Shown here: positions 1-7,549 of the stretch, piece by piece
Numbering within the stretch: position 1 is the first letter of the stretch
Layout: each line of letters starts with the position of its first letter
Source of the DNA: an uncultured Prevotellaceae bacterium
GTDB taxonomy: Bacteria; Bacteroidota; Bacteroidia; Bacteroidales; Bacteroidaceae
DNA: 39,360 bases
NCBI GenBank assembly: GCA_947168045.1
Contig: CAMVKN010000033.1
Coordinates: 1-39,360, forward strand
Direction: 5' to 3'
The notes under the pieces: generated by a model
Database searches by the model: none
Told to the model about the DNA's origin: nothing
Seen by the model: the letters and a program-made list of their open reading frames with translations, nothing else
Position numbers and translations under genes: made by a program

Positions 1-265
1 AAATCATCGACAAAAGTAGACTTATTGCGTAAGGCTTACGTCGAACTCACGTTAAGTTGAGAGTATTCGGAATCATCTTCCGCTGATGGGTATTGCAAAT
101 CTTAACTAACAGCAACAGAATTGCAAATGTGAGAAAATGTGTGCTTATATAAGATGTGTCGATTTTTGAATTAAAAAGGAACAGGCTAATTGCTCTATTT
201 TTTTTCTGACACATTGTCGTTTTCTTTAAATCGACAAGCCATAATTATGAAAGATACTCAATCTG

Positions 266-847
266 TTACACCACTTCTTCAAAAACAGGTATATAAGTTT
301 TACGTAGTCCAATAATCTCATATCCATCACGTCGTCCTAATGAATCGATTTTTATCTTTAGACGAGATGTTTGGAACGGCCCCATAACTCGGGTTACTTT
401 AAAGGTACGCCCAGCTAATGACTCTATAATTTCTCCTACCGTCTCTTTTGACAATACTTCTCTACGGAGAGGTGTGTCAGCAAAAAGAGGCTTGTTGCTC
501 CCATCGGGATTTCTCTTTATAACGTATTGCCCCCCAATCTCTTCGTATTCATATATAGTCTTTTTTAACGTTGAAATATATAATACCTTAGGCTCCCCTT
601 TTGTTGTTTCAACAGCAATAGCAGGGACCTTATTCCCGTTAATTACAGCAACAAAAACTACTAGGTCCAAAAGATCCTTAGTAGGAATGGTAAATTGGTC
701 ACCAACCATCCATATACCATCGGATGGATCGACGTTGGAATATTTCTTTACTTCAGACAAAGCTTTTACGCCTACTTGGCAACCCTCGGTTGCTGCATGT
801 CGTGCAACAAGCATTTCAACGCCGTTAGAAAGATTTGTTTGTGCCAT
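266..847 (-). CDS. Hypothetical protein, AT-rich orphan gene
   Basis: A 193-residue protein I do not recognise. It has no signal peptide, no membrane segment and no catalytic motif that I can name. It is mostly hydrophilic with a central beta-rich stretch (LVVFVAVINGNKVPAIAVET, about residues 62-81) and many Lys, Arg and Glu residues towards the C-terminus. The gene is visibly richer in A and T than the rest of the window, and its codons favour A/T third positions unlike its neighbours, which suggests a different origin or weak selection. A possible promoter with a TAATTTTGC -7 lies about 95 bases upstream. It stands alone, divergent from the aldo/keto reductase. The open frame is convincing because its length and amino-acid composition are protein-like, but function is unknown. 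Confidence 0.7.
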   Translation of the reverse strand: MAQTNLSNGVEMLVARHAATEGCQVGVKALSEVKKYSNVDPSDGIWMVGDQFTIPTKDLLDLVVFVAVINGNKVPAIAVETTKGEPKVLYISTLKKTIYEYEEIGGQYVIKRNPDGSNKPLFADTPLRREVLSKETVGEIIESLAGRTFKVTRVMGPFQTSRLKIKIDSLGRRDGYEIIGLRKTYIPVFEEVV

Positions 848-939
848 ATTTTTAAGTAATTAAGTAATACTTGAATAGATATGATATAAAAACTTATGGT
901 AAATAATGACAACTATAGATGCCTAACTTTAAATACGCT

Positions 940-948
940 GCAAAATTA
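940..948 (-). promoter_or_regulatory. Candidate -7 element for the orphan gene
   Basis: Reads TAATTTTGC on the minus strand, matching the Bacteroidota TAnnTTTGC -7. No TTTG -33 is seen at the expected 19-20 base spacing, so this is only a partial promoter match. Confidence 0.4.
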
Positions 949-1052
949 CACATTTTTCTTCATATTACGCCCCATTTCGGTGAAAATCACACAAAATTGA
1001 TGAATTAGCGGAAAATGGTCTGTTGACATTGATAACAAGATGGTTTTTCGGT

Positions 1053-1115
1053 AAAAAGTGAAAGAATCCCCGTAATTATTATCATAATAGTTGCGGGGAT
1101 TCTTAATACCTTTGC
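1053..1115 (+). promoter_or_regulatory. Promoter with upstream inverted repeat (module copy 1)
   Basis: Contains AAAAAGTGAAA (1053-1063), then the perfect inverted repeat GAATCCCCG (1064-1072) / CGGGGATTC (1094-1102), then a -7 TACCTTTGC (1107-1115). No TTTG lies at -33; that position falls inside the hairpin loop. The same arrangement, without gaps, recurs 1344 bases downstream ahead of the next gene. It is probably an operator-promoter for the aldo/keto reductase, with the inverted repeat as the regulator site. Confidence 0.6.
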
Positions 1116-1151
1116 ACCTAGTTAATGTAACAAACACAAAAACCAAAACGT

Positions 1152-2375
1152 ATGAAGACAAGACTATTCGGGATGCTGGCAGTGGTGCTGCTGAGTATCG
1201 GTGCTTCGGCACAGAGTGAAGATTATGCACTTGCTAATTTCGACCATGAAGTGACTCAGCCCGCACCGGGCGGGAACACGACTGACGGCGGACCTCAGGC
1301 GGTGTCGAACATCAAGTCGGTGGCAGGTGTGCCGCTGGTAAGACTCAACAATGGTGTGATGATGCCCCGCTTCGGACTCGGCACGCAGGTGCAGAGCATG
1401 GAGAACGCCAGCCGTCGTCAAGAACTCAACGAGACCGTGCGCGGCATGGTCATCGCGGCACTTCAGTCGGGCTACCGCCATCTGGACGATGCGATGTTCT
1501 ACTACAACGAGCGCGGTGCTGGCTGGGGCATCCGTGAGAGCGGCGTGCCTCGCGAGGAGATTTGGGTGACGAGCAAAATCTCGGGCAATCTGGCCGATGC
1601 GCAGAATAGCTTCAACGGGATGCTCGAACGCCTGCAAGTCGATTACCTCGACCTCGTGTATATCCACCATCCCGCAGGTACATTGGCTGACATCCTTACC
1701 TGCTGGCGCGTGATGGAGAAGGAATACAAGGCTGGCCGCATCCGTGCCCTCGGCATCAGTAACTTCGACAACCGTATGGAGGCGTTCAACTACATCATGG
1801 AGAATGCGGAGATTAAGCCCCAGATGGCGCAGATTGAGTGTCACCCACTGGCTCAGCGCAAGGATGCCCGACAACTGTACGCAGAGAACTACGACGTACA
1901 GGTGGAGTGCTGGTATCCGCTGAACCACAACCGCAACGACCCCAACAACACGACCATCCAACAGATAGCCCAGGCCCACGGCAAGACCGCCTATCAGATT
2001 ATCCTCCGCTGGCACATGCAGGAAGGTCTCTGCCCCGTCCCCGGCTCCACCAATCCTGCCCACATCCTCGAAAACATCAGTATCTTCGACTTCGCGCTGA
2101 CTGACGCAGAGATGGAGGCTATCCGCGCCATCGACAGGGGCGATGCTGGCCGTTCGTTCCGCCTCGGCTATGGCAACAACGGCTTCGGCAATTTTCAGGA
2201 TTACACCTACAACCACACCTTCACGCCCTCTGCCATCGAGAGTGTCCAAAGCAGCATCAACGATGGAATGAGCCAGATTCACACATTGGACGGCAGGCAG
2301 GTGAGCACTTTGCAGAAAGGGATTAACATCACCCGTATGAATAACGGAACGACTAAGAAGGTGCTTATGAAGTAA
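1152..2375 (+). CDS. Exported aldo/keto reductase with type IX-like C-terminal tail
   Basis: A 407-residue NAD(P)H-dependent aldo/keto reductase expected to reduce aldehydes or ketones to alcohols. The N-terminus is a signal peptide (hydrophobic core at residues 5-19, likely cleavage after ASA at 20). The barrel starts near residue 60, and the catalytic tetrad is visible as Asp112/113 and Tyr117/118 (GYRHLDDAMFYYNE), Lys142 (VTSK) and His172 (VYIHHP). The nucleotide-binding part carries VPGSTNP. After the barrel comes a tail from about residue 375 with GRQV, GINITR and a final KKVLMK. That pattern resembles type IX sorting tails in this phylum and suggests secretion or surface attachment. Such enzymes are normally cytosolic, so an exported one is odd: NADPH supply outside the inner membrane is unclear. 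It shares an upstream control module with the following hydrolase. Confidence 0.88.
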   Translation: MKTRLFGMLAVVLLSIGASAQSEDYALANFDHEVTQPAPGGNTTDGGPQAVSNIKSVAGVPLVRLNNGVMMPRFGLGTQVQSMENASRRQELNETVRGMVIAALQSGYRHLDDAMFYYNERGAGWGIRESGVPREEIWVTSKISGNLADAQNSFNGMLERLQVDYLDLVYIHHPAGTLADILTCWRVMEKEYKAGRIRALGISNFDNRMEAFNYIMENAEIKPQMAQIECHPLAQRKDARQLYAENYDVQVECWYPLNHNRNDPNNTTIQQIAQAHGKTAYQIILRWHMQEGLCPVPGSTNPAHILENISIFDFALTDAEMEAIRAIDRGDAGRSFRLGYGNNGFGNFQDYTYNHTFTPSAIESVQSSINDGMSQIHTLDGRQVSTLQKGINITRMNNGTTKKVLMK

Positions 2376-2396
2376 AGACCTATCGCGATTTTAAGC

Positions 2397-2459
2397 AAAA
2401 AGTGAAAATATCCCCGAACTTTTTATCAAAGGAGTTCGGAGATTATTGTGTACCTTTGC
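2397..2459 (+). promoter_or_regulatory. Promoter with upstream inverted repeat (module copy 2)
   Basis: AAAAAGTGAAAA (2397-2408) is followed by inverted repeat TCCCCGAACT (2411-2420) / AGTTCGGAGA (2433-2442, one mismatch) and a -7 TACCTTTGC (2451-2459). Every landmark is exactly 1344 bases from its counterpart at 1053-1115, so the AT-rich block, inverted repeat and -7 keep identical spacing. It drives the alpha/beta hydrolase and probably the alcohol dehydrogenase behind it. Confidence 0.6.
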
Positions 2460-2474
2460 AGTATCAAATAAAGC

Positions 2475-3548
2475 ATGAACGATATGAAGAAACATTTCCT
2501 TTTCGGCGCACTGGCTGTAGCAGCCGTCGCCATCGTGGCCTGCACGGGTCAGGTAGAACAGCAGAAGCCGCAGGGTTTGGTGATTGAGAAACAGGGTGTG
2601 TTCTCGTCTGGTGGACGGGTGACAGAGGCCATTCCGGGCGAGTATGACCCGACGCAGAACTGGCTCGACCCTGAGCGCAAAGGCACGACGACACACGTGG
2701 ATCATGCCAATACGTTCTATCAAATTCCTGCAGGCGGGAATGGTAATCCCATCGTCTTCCTGCACGGCTACGGACAGACACGCACGGGCTGGCAATCGAC
2801 TCCCGACGGACGCGAGGGATGGAGCGATATATTCCTGAAGAAAGGCTACTCAGTGTTTCTCGTTGACCAGCCACGTCGCGGTGCTGCGGGTGCCACGGAG
2901 GAGATTGTCAACGACCCCGGTGATGTGGCCAACGGGAAGTTTAAGGTGGGCGAACAGGCTTGGTACACCCACTTCCGTATCGGTCGCGTGGCTCCTGAGC
3001 GCTATGAGGGCTCGCAGTTCCCCGAGGGCGACGATGCTTTGGAAGAGTTTTTCTGCCAGATGACACCGAACACGGGCAACTATGACGAACCTTTGTTCGG
3101 CAAGGCACTCAGTGCAGTACTGAAGGATGTGCAGACAATGACTGGCAAGAAGAGCATCTACGTGACCCACTCGCAGGGCGGTCGCGTGGGTTGGGCGACG
3201 GACACGGACAACATGGCTGCCATCATCGCCGTGGAGCCGGGCTTCGCTCCTGAGGTGGGCAGCGACACCTACAAGAAGTTCGTGGCTGCGAAGATTCCCA
3301 TGCTGTTCCTCTTCGGCGACTACATCGAGAACGGTCCCGAAGACATCCAGTCAACAGGCTTCTGGCGGATGGTGCTGAACCAGTGCCGCGACTTCGCCAA
3401 ACAGTACAACGCTGACGGCGGCGATGCCACGGTCATCTACCTGCCCGAGCAGAATATCAAGGGCAACAGCCACTTCATGTTCCAGGAGAAAAACAACGCC
3501 GAGATTGCCGACCTCATTGCGGAATGGTTGGAGAAACATAATTTGTAA
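2475..3548 (+). CDS. Lipoprotein alpha/beta hydrolase
   Basis: A 357-residue alpha/beta-hydrolase-fold protein with a lipoprotein signal (lipobox ending at Cys23, sequence VAIVAC), so probably membrane-anchored on the periplasmic side or exported. The oxyanion-loop motif VFLHGYGQT is at residues 94-102. The nucleophile elbow is THSQGG with Ser233, and candidate acid and base are Asp282 and His333 (NSHFMF). This is an esterase- or lipase-like active site, but the substrate cannot be read from sequence. An alternative start 9 bases downstream (MKKHFL) gives a more typical signal peptide. It has its own promoter-like module and is followed after 11 bases by the alcohol dehydrogenase, so the two are likely cotranscribed. 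Confidence 0.85.
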   Translation: MNDMKKHFLFGALAVAAVAIVACTGQVEQQKPQGLVIEKQGVFSSGGRVTEAIPGEYDPTQNWLDPERKGTTTHVDHANTFYQIPAGGNGNPIVFLHGYGQTRTGWQSTPDGREGWSDIFLKKGYSVFLVDQPRRGAAGATEEIVNDPGDVANGKFKVGEQAWYTHFRIGRVAPERYEGSQFPEGDDALEEFFCQMTPNTGNYDEPLFGKALSAVLKDVQTMTGKKSIYVTHSQGGRVGWATDTDNMAAIIAVEPGFAPEVGSDTYKKFVAAKIPMLFLFGDYIENGPEDIQSTGFWRMVLNQCRDFAKQYNADGGDATVIYLPEQNIKGNSHFMFQEKNNAEIADLIAEWLEKHNL

Positions 3549-3559
3549 ACGGAGAGAGA

Positions 3560-4678
3560 ATGAACAGATTTGACTATCAGTTTCCCGTCCGCATCCATTT
3601 CGGACTGGGATGTTTTGAGGACTCGCTGAAGAAAGAATTGCAGAAATACGGAAAGAACGTAATACTGGCCTACGGCGGCGGTTCATTGAAACGCACGGGA
3701 CTGTATGACCGCATTGTGGCGATGCTCAACGAGGCAGGCAAGACGGTGACGGACTTTGGCGGCATCATGCCTAATCCGACTTTGAAGAAAGTGCAGGAGG
3801 GACAGCAGTTGGCACGGGAAATCAAGGCTGACCTTATTCTCGCTGTGGGAGGCGGCTCGGTGTCGGACTGCTGCAAGATTATAGCCTCACCCCCAACCCC
3901 TCTCCAAGGGGAGAGGGGAGTAGATAGTCATGCTATTCCACTTGGGGTGGTCGTGACCGCCAGCGGCACTGGCTCTGAACAGAACAACGGAGCCGTGATT
4001 ACCGACGAAGAGAAAAAAGTGAAGGGCGCCATGTGGGGAGTCTTTGCCGACTTCGCCATCCTCGACCCAGACCTGACGAAGACCGTGCCGATGAAACAGG
4101 TCATCAGCGGGGCTTTCGATACGCTCTCGCATTGCATGGAAACCTATTTCGGTCATCCCCACACATGCAATCTCAGCGACCGCATCAACGAGGCCGTGCA
4201 ACGTAGTGTCATCAAGAACCTGAAGGCCATTATTGCTAATCCCGACGATGACTTTGCCCGCTCAGAACTCATGTGGGCATCGGCAATGGGCGAGAACGGC
4301 ATCCTGAAACTCGGCAAGATGGGTGATTTCCAGTGCCACATGATAGAACACCAACTCGGAGCCTACACTGATTGCAACCACGGACAGGGACTTGCTGTAT
4401 TGCATCCCGTTCTCTATCGCCACATCTACAAGAGCGCAGAAGAAAAATTCCGTCGCTGGGCACAGGAAGTCTGGCTGGTGCAGGATGCCGATGAGGGCAT
4501 CGATTTCCTTGCCGATTTCATCCGCGAGGTAGGTCTGCCCACCACCTTCTCCGAAATGGGTATCACCCTCGACGATGCCACCATCCGCGCCATTGCCGAC
4601 TCGACCATCGTCACCCCAGGTTGCTGCAAGCAACTCACGCCTGACGAGATTGTGGTAATCCTGAACGAGTGTAAGTGA
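3560..4678 (+). CDS. Iron-containing alcohol dehydrogenase (butanol dehydrogenase type)
   Basis: A 372-residue group III alcohol dehydrogenase, NAD(P)H-dependent, interconverting aldehydes and alcohols in the cytoplasm. The nucleotide loop GGGS is at residues 97-100, and the ASGTGSE motif at 134-140. Metal ligands are visible as Asp187 and His191 (FDTLSH), His264 (IEHQLGAYTD) and His274 (CNHG). Residues 108-123 are encoded by a copy of the 46-bp palindromic element, which occupies the segment between SVSDCCK and IPLG. Relatives such as YqhD have about 28 residues there, including a conserved-looking Trp; here there are 19. The element therefore seems to have replaced rather than merely extended the native loop. 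All metal-binding and nucleotide motifs remain intact, so the enzyme is probably functional. Confidence 0.9.
   Translation: MNRFDYQFPVRIHFGLGCFEDSLKKELQKYGKNVILAYGGGSLKRTGLYDRIVAMLNEAGKTVTDFGGIMPNPTLKKVQEGQQLAREIKADLILAVGGGSVSDCCKIIASPPTPLQGERGVDSHAIPLGVVVTASGTGSEQNNGAVITDEEKKVKGAMWGVFADFAILDPDLTKTVPMKQVISGAFDTLSHCMETYFGHPHTCNLSDRINEAVQRSVIKNLKAIIANPDDDFARSELMWASAMGENGILKLGKMGDFQCHMIEHQLGAYTDCNHGQGLAVLHPVLYRHIYKSAEEKFRRWAQEVWLVQDADEGIDFLADFIREVGLPTTFSEMGITLDDATIRAIADSTIVTPGCCKQLTPDEIVVILNECK
3883..3928 (-). repeat. 46-bp palindromic element, in frame in alcohol dehydrogenase
   Basis: Full-length copy in reverse orientation. On the minus strand it begins ACTATCTACTCCCC, has a GC-rich hairpin (CTCTCC / GGAGAG), and ends GGGGTTGGGGGTGAGGCT. 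It encodes residues 108-123 of the host protein without breaking the frame. Confidence 0.9.
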
Positions 4679-4715
4679 CACTCCATCATTAGTCTCTTTG
4701 CTGGGTACTTCCAAT

Positions 4716-4871
4716 CGAAGTTACAGGCACTCGGAAATGCAAAGAAAAACAAGTTTTCCTTTTGCATTTCTCTCGTTTTTTCGTAACTCTGGCTTCGCCG
4801 AAGTTACAGGCACTCGGAAATGCAAAGAAAAACAAGTTTTCCTTTTGCATTTCTCTCGTTTTTTCGTAACT
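4716..4871 (+). repeat. 83-bp-period tandem duplication of the birA promoter region
   Basis: Positions 4716-4788 and 4799-4871 are essentially identical and lie 83 bases apart, separated by CTGGCTTCGCC. Each copy contains the inverted repeat GAAATGCAAAG / CTTTTGCATTTC and ends in a -7-like TAACT. Only the second copy continues as TAACTTTGC; the first reads TAACTCTGG and is probably inactive or weak. Confidence 0.92.
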
Positions 4872-4875
4872 TTGC
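4844..4875 (+). promoter_or_regulatory. Promoter of birA-pyrH
   Basis: TTTG at 4844-4847, a 19-base spacer, then TAACTTTGC at 4867-4875: a close match to the Bacteroidota housekeeping promoter. The -33 lies in the right arm of an inverted repeat. The nearest in-frame ATG is 7 bases downstream of the -7, implying a very short leader. Confidence 0.75.
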
Positions 4876-4882
4876 CGCAAGA

Positions 4883-5647
4883 ATGATGACAATGGCTACT
4901 TTTGAGACGATACACCTGATGGGGACAGACTCCACAAACCGCTGGGCGGCAGACCATGACGATGAGCGCGACCTGGTGGTTTGGACCGACTATCAGACGG
5001 CGGGCAGGGGCTGCGACACGAACACATGGGAGAGCGAGCGCGACATGAACCTGTTGTTCTCCGTGCTCTGTCACCCGCGTCATGTCGCCGTGAACAGACA
5101 GTACCTGCTGACGGTGGCCATGGCGCTGGCGGTCAAGCGGGTGATGGACAGCTATACGCCTGATGAGCCGCTGACCGTGAAGTGGCCTAACGACCTCTAC
5201 TGGCGCGACGGCAAGCTGGGTGGCATCCTCGCTGAGTGCGTGCTCACGGCAGGCAGGATGAAGCGCTGCATCATCGGAGTGGGGCTGAACCTGAACCAGC
5301 ACCGCTTCCTCAGCGATGCGCCTAACCCTGTGTCGATGACCCAGATATGTGGTGAGACACTGTCAAGGGAGGTCGTGCTGCAAAGCATCATGGACCGCTT
5401 CGCACACTATCTGGAGTTGCTCGAGACCGGCAATGAGGCCCCTGTGCTCGATGAGTACCGCCAGGCACTCTATCGCCGCCAGGGCTGTCATGCCTACCGT
5501 GATGGCTCCGGCCCTTTCGAGGCCGAGCTGGTGACGGTGGAAGACGATGGGCACCTGGTGTTGCGCGACAACGAGGGACAGCTGCGGCGCTATGCGTTCA
5601 AGGAGGTGTCTTTCGTCATCCCGCCCTTTATATATAATAATGTATAA
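4883..5647 (+). CDS. birA: Biotin--[acetyl-CoA carboxylase] ligase
   Basis: A 254-residue biotin protein ligase that activates biotin with ATP and attaches it to the carboxyl-carrier protein of acyl-CoA carboxylases. The biotin/ATP loop is GRGCDTNTWES, and the catalytic segment is KWPNDLYWRDGKLGGILAE. The C-terminal small domain follows. There is no N-terminal helix-turn-helix, so this is the monofunctional type without the repressor domain. The frame stays open upstream to 4820, but those codons overlap the promoter, so I place the start at 4883 (4886 and 4892 are alternatives). It is followed after 16 bases by pyrH. Confidence 0.92.
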   Translation: MMTMATFETIHLMGTDSTNRWAADHDDERDLVVWTDYQTAGRGCDTNTWESERDMNLLFSVLCHPRHVAVNRQYLLTVAMALAVKRVMDSYTPDEPLTVKWPNDLYWRDGKLGGILAECVLTAGRMKRCIIGVGLNLNQHRFLSDAPNPVSMTQICGETLSREVVLQSIMDRFAHYLELLETGNEAPVLDEYRQALYRRQGCHAYRDGSGPFEAELVTVEDDGHLVLRDNEGQLRRYAFKEVSFVIPPFIYNNV

Positions 5648-5663
5648 CCAAATATCAACAGCT

Positions 5664-6374
5664 ATGGCAAGATTTAAGAGAATTCTATTGAAGTTGTCGG
5701 GCGAGAGCCTGATGGGCAAGCAGGGGCACGGCATCGACCCTGAGCGGCTGGGTGACTACGCCCGCCAGATAAAGGAGGTGCACGACCTGGGCGTGCAGAT
5801 AGGCATCGTCATCGGCGGTGGCAACATCTTCCGCGGACTGAGTGGCAGTCAGAAGGGCTTCGACCGTGTGAAGGGCGACCAGATGGGCATGTGTGCCACG
5901 GTCATCAACTCGTTGGCGCTGTCGTCGGCTCTTGACAGCGTGGGCGTAAAGAACAAGGTGCTGACGGCCATCCGCATGGAGCCCATCGGCGAGTTCTACT
6001 CGAAGTGGAAGGCCATCGAGGCCATGGAGCAGGGCATGGTGTGCATCTTCAGCGCCGGCACTGGCTCGCCTTATTTCACCACCGACACGGGCAGCAGTCT
6101 GCGTGGCGTGGAGATTGAGGCCGACGTGATGCTGAAGGGTACGCGTGTGGACGGCGTCTACACCGCCGACCCCGAGAAGGACCCCACCGCTACGAAGTTT
6201 ACTGACATCACCTACAAGGAGGTGCTGAGCCGCGGACTGAAGGTGATGGACCTGTCAGCCATCTGCATGTGTCAGGACAACAACCTGCCCATCTATGTGT
6301 TTAACATGGATGTGGTCGGAAACCTGATGAAAGTGATGGAGGGTGAGAACATCGGCACCCTGGTGCACCCCTGA
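5664..6374 (+). CDS. pyrH: UMP kinase
   Basis: A 236-residue uridylate kinase of the amino-acid-kinase family, making UDP from UMP and ATP in the cytoplasm for pyrimidine nucleotide and sugar-nucleotide synthesis. Visible motifs are LKLSGESLMG near the N-terminus, IVIGGGNIFRG, the UMP-binding region near GTGSPYFTTDT and the C-terminal ending GENIGTLV. Length is standard for bacterial PyrH. The frame extends upstream to 5547, but that part overlaps birA and is not PyrH-like, so the start is ATG 5664. It is likely cotranscribed with birA. Immediately after its stop codon begins a heptamer repeat and then a convergent gene. Confidence 0.96.
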   Translation: MARFKRILLKLSGESLMGKQGHGIDPERLGDYARQIKEVHDLGVQIGIVIGGGNIFRGLSGSQKGFDRVKGDQMGMCATVINSLALSSALDSVGVKNKVLTAIRMEPIGEFYSKWKAIEAMEQGMVCIFSAGTGSPYFTTDTGSSLRGVEIEADVMLKGTRVDGVYTADPEKDPTATKFTDITYKEVLSRGLKVMDLSAICMCQDNNLPIYVFNMDVVGNLMKVMEGENIGTLVHP

Positions 6375-6407
6375 GAAATGAGAGATGAGAGATGAGAAGT
6401 GAGAGCT
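6373..6407 (+). repeat. Heptamer tandem repeat after pyrH
   Basis: Five 7-bp units of GAGAGAT type (GAGAAAT, GAGAGAT, GAGAGAT, GAGAAGT, GAGAGCT) starting inside the pyrH stop codon. Confidence 0.8.
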
Positions 6408-6426
6408 GAACTAACCTCTCACCTCT
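6395..6426. terminator. Candidate hairpin terminator between convergent genes
   Basis: AGAAGTGAGAG (6395-6405) pairs with CTCTCACCTCT (6416-6426) with one mismatch, followed on the plus strand by TAGTTTT. The stem is not GC-rich and the T-tract is short, so this is tentative. The right arm touches the stop codon of the minus-strand gene. Confidence 0.4.
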
Positions 6427-6815
6427 TAGTTTTCCGTGAAGTCAACATATTCGCCCTCGTCTTGGGCGAATATTTTTTTGTTGGCACGGTCGGTGGCATG
6501 CTCGTCGATGATGGTGACGCCATCGGCCGTCCTTGTGGTGCGGCGTGTCTGCTGCTGCTTCTGCTTCTCTTGCTGATGGCGCGACGTGCGGTTCGGGTCG
6601 CCTTTGAAGTAGTCCTCGTCGAACATGGGTCCCTGCTCCTTGTGCTTGCGCCAGTAGTATTTGTCGGCCATGCGCTGGAAGGCATCGTCGCTCATGTTCT
6701 CCTCCATGGCTTCGCGTATGGCCCTGAAGCGCTTGCGTGCCTTCAACACCAGTATGACCATGCCACAGGTGCCGATGATGAAGAAGAGAGCAAAGATTAC
6801 AAAGATGAACTTCAT
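6426..6815 (-). CDS. Small membrane-anchored protein, DUF4834-like
   Basis: A 129-residue protein with one N-terminal membrane helix (FIFVIFALFFIIGTCGMVIL), then a basic, highly charged cytosolic tail rich in Gln, Lys and Arg, ending GEYVDFTEN. This layout and the ending match what I recall of the Bacteroidota family DUF4834, whose function is unknown. The start at 6815 gives the membrane helix directly; upstream codons belong to pssA in another frame. Its start overlaps the end of pssA by 4 bases, so translation is probably coupled and a role linked to phospholipid synthesis or the membrane is possible but unproven. Confidence 0.78.
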   Translation of the reverse strand: MKFIFVIFALFFIIGTCGMVILVLKARKRFRAIREAMEENMSDDAFQRMADKYYWRKHKEQGPMFDEDYFKGDPNRTSRHQQEKQKQQQTRRTTRTADGVTIIDEHATDRANKKIFAQDEGEYVDFTEN

Positions 6816-7546
6816 GGCTTGTCGTGTTTCTGTGTAATGATGGATAGGACGATGTACCAAGCGATGATGATGGCAAAGGCGCCTACGCCGAAGATGATGA
6901 GCAGGGGCAGGCAGCTGGCCAGAAAGAGCCACTTCACCTCATTGCCACGCCATCCCCAAGTCTTGAACTTCAGTGCGAACATGGGTATCTCGCTCACTAA
7001 CAGGTAGCTGCTGGTCAGCATCAGCACCAGCAGGATGGGTGTGATGGCGGGCGTGTATGCAATCTTAGGTCCCCATCCCACGATGAGGCTGGCCCAGAAG
7101 AGAGCGTTGGCAGGGGTGGGTAGTCCGATGAAGCCCATGGCCTGCCGCTCGTCAAGGTTGAACTTGGCCAGTCGCAGTGCAGAGAAGGCGGCCATGATGA
7201 AGGACAGGAAGGGCATGTAGATGAAGGCGAAGGAAATGATGTCGGCCATCAGGCCCTCCTCCATGTTCAGCACGTAAAAGCCGTTGATGCTCATAAGCAT
7301 GCTGAAGAGCATGGCCGAAGGTGCCACGCCGAAGGTCACCACGTCGGCCAGCGAGTCCAGCTCCTTGCCGATGGGCGAGCTGACGCCTAAGAGACGGGCA
7401 CTCATGCCGTCGAAGAAGTCGAACACTGCACCGGCGATGATGGCCCACAGCGCTGACTCATAGCCGCCGTAGAGTGCAAAGACGATAGCCATGCAGCCTG
7501 AGAGGAGGTTGCAGCATGTAATGGCATTGGGGATGTGCTTCTTCAA
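6812..7546 (-). CDS. pssA: CDP-diacylglycerol--serine O-phosphatidyltransferase
   Basis: A 244-residue integral membrane enzyme that joins CDP-diacylglycerol and serine to form phosphatidylserine, the precursor of phosphatidylethanolamine. The CDP-alcohol phosphatidyltransferase signature is complete: DGMSARLLGVSSPIGKELDS followed by LAD, matching DGxxAR(8)GxxxDxxxD. Several hydrophobic segments follow. The start codon is TTG: an in-frame stop lies two codons upstream, the next Met is residue 19, and the N-terminus MKKHIPNAITCCNLLSG is typical of the family. It lies downstream of psd and overlaps the next gene by 4 bases, forming a psd-pssA operon. Confidence 0.94.
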   Translation of the reverse strand: MKKHIPNAITCCNLLSGCMAIVFALYGGYESALWAIIAGAVFDFFDGMSARLLGVSSPIGKELDSLADVVTFGVAPSAMLFSMLMSINGFYVLNMEEGLMADIISFAFIYMPFLSFIMAAFSALRLAKFNLDERQAMGFIGLPTPANALFWASLIVGWGPKIAYTPAITPILLVLMLTSSYLLVSEIPMFALKFKTWGWRGNEVKWLFLASCLPLLIIFGVGAFAIIIAWYIVLSIITQKHDKP

Positions 7547-7549
7547 GGG

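Larger units (their letters stand above)
848..1151. other. Divergent intergenic region
   Basis: About 300 bases without a gene between the minus-strand orphan gene and the plus-strand aldo/keto reductase. It holds a candidate -7 on the minus strand (940-948) and the regulatory module of the reductase (1053-1115). The middle part (about 950-1050) is AT-rich and I see nothing specific in it. Confidence 0.6.

Noticed and set aside
197..245. TTGTCG/CGACAA hairpin downstream of the AT-rich orphan gene as its terminator.
   Set aside because: The stem is only 6 bp, AT-rich around it, and no T-tract follows in the direction of transcription.
1..265. Possible minus-strand -7 (CAAAAGTA at 11-18 on the plus strand) for a gene left of the window.
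   Set aside because: No matching -33 and the downstream gene is outside the window; too weak to list as a feature.
4820..4882. Upstream extension of birA by 21 codons to ATG 4820.
   Set aside because: That stretch overlaps the promoter (-33 and -7) and is part of a non-coding tandem duplication.
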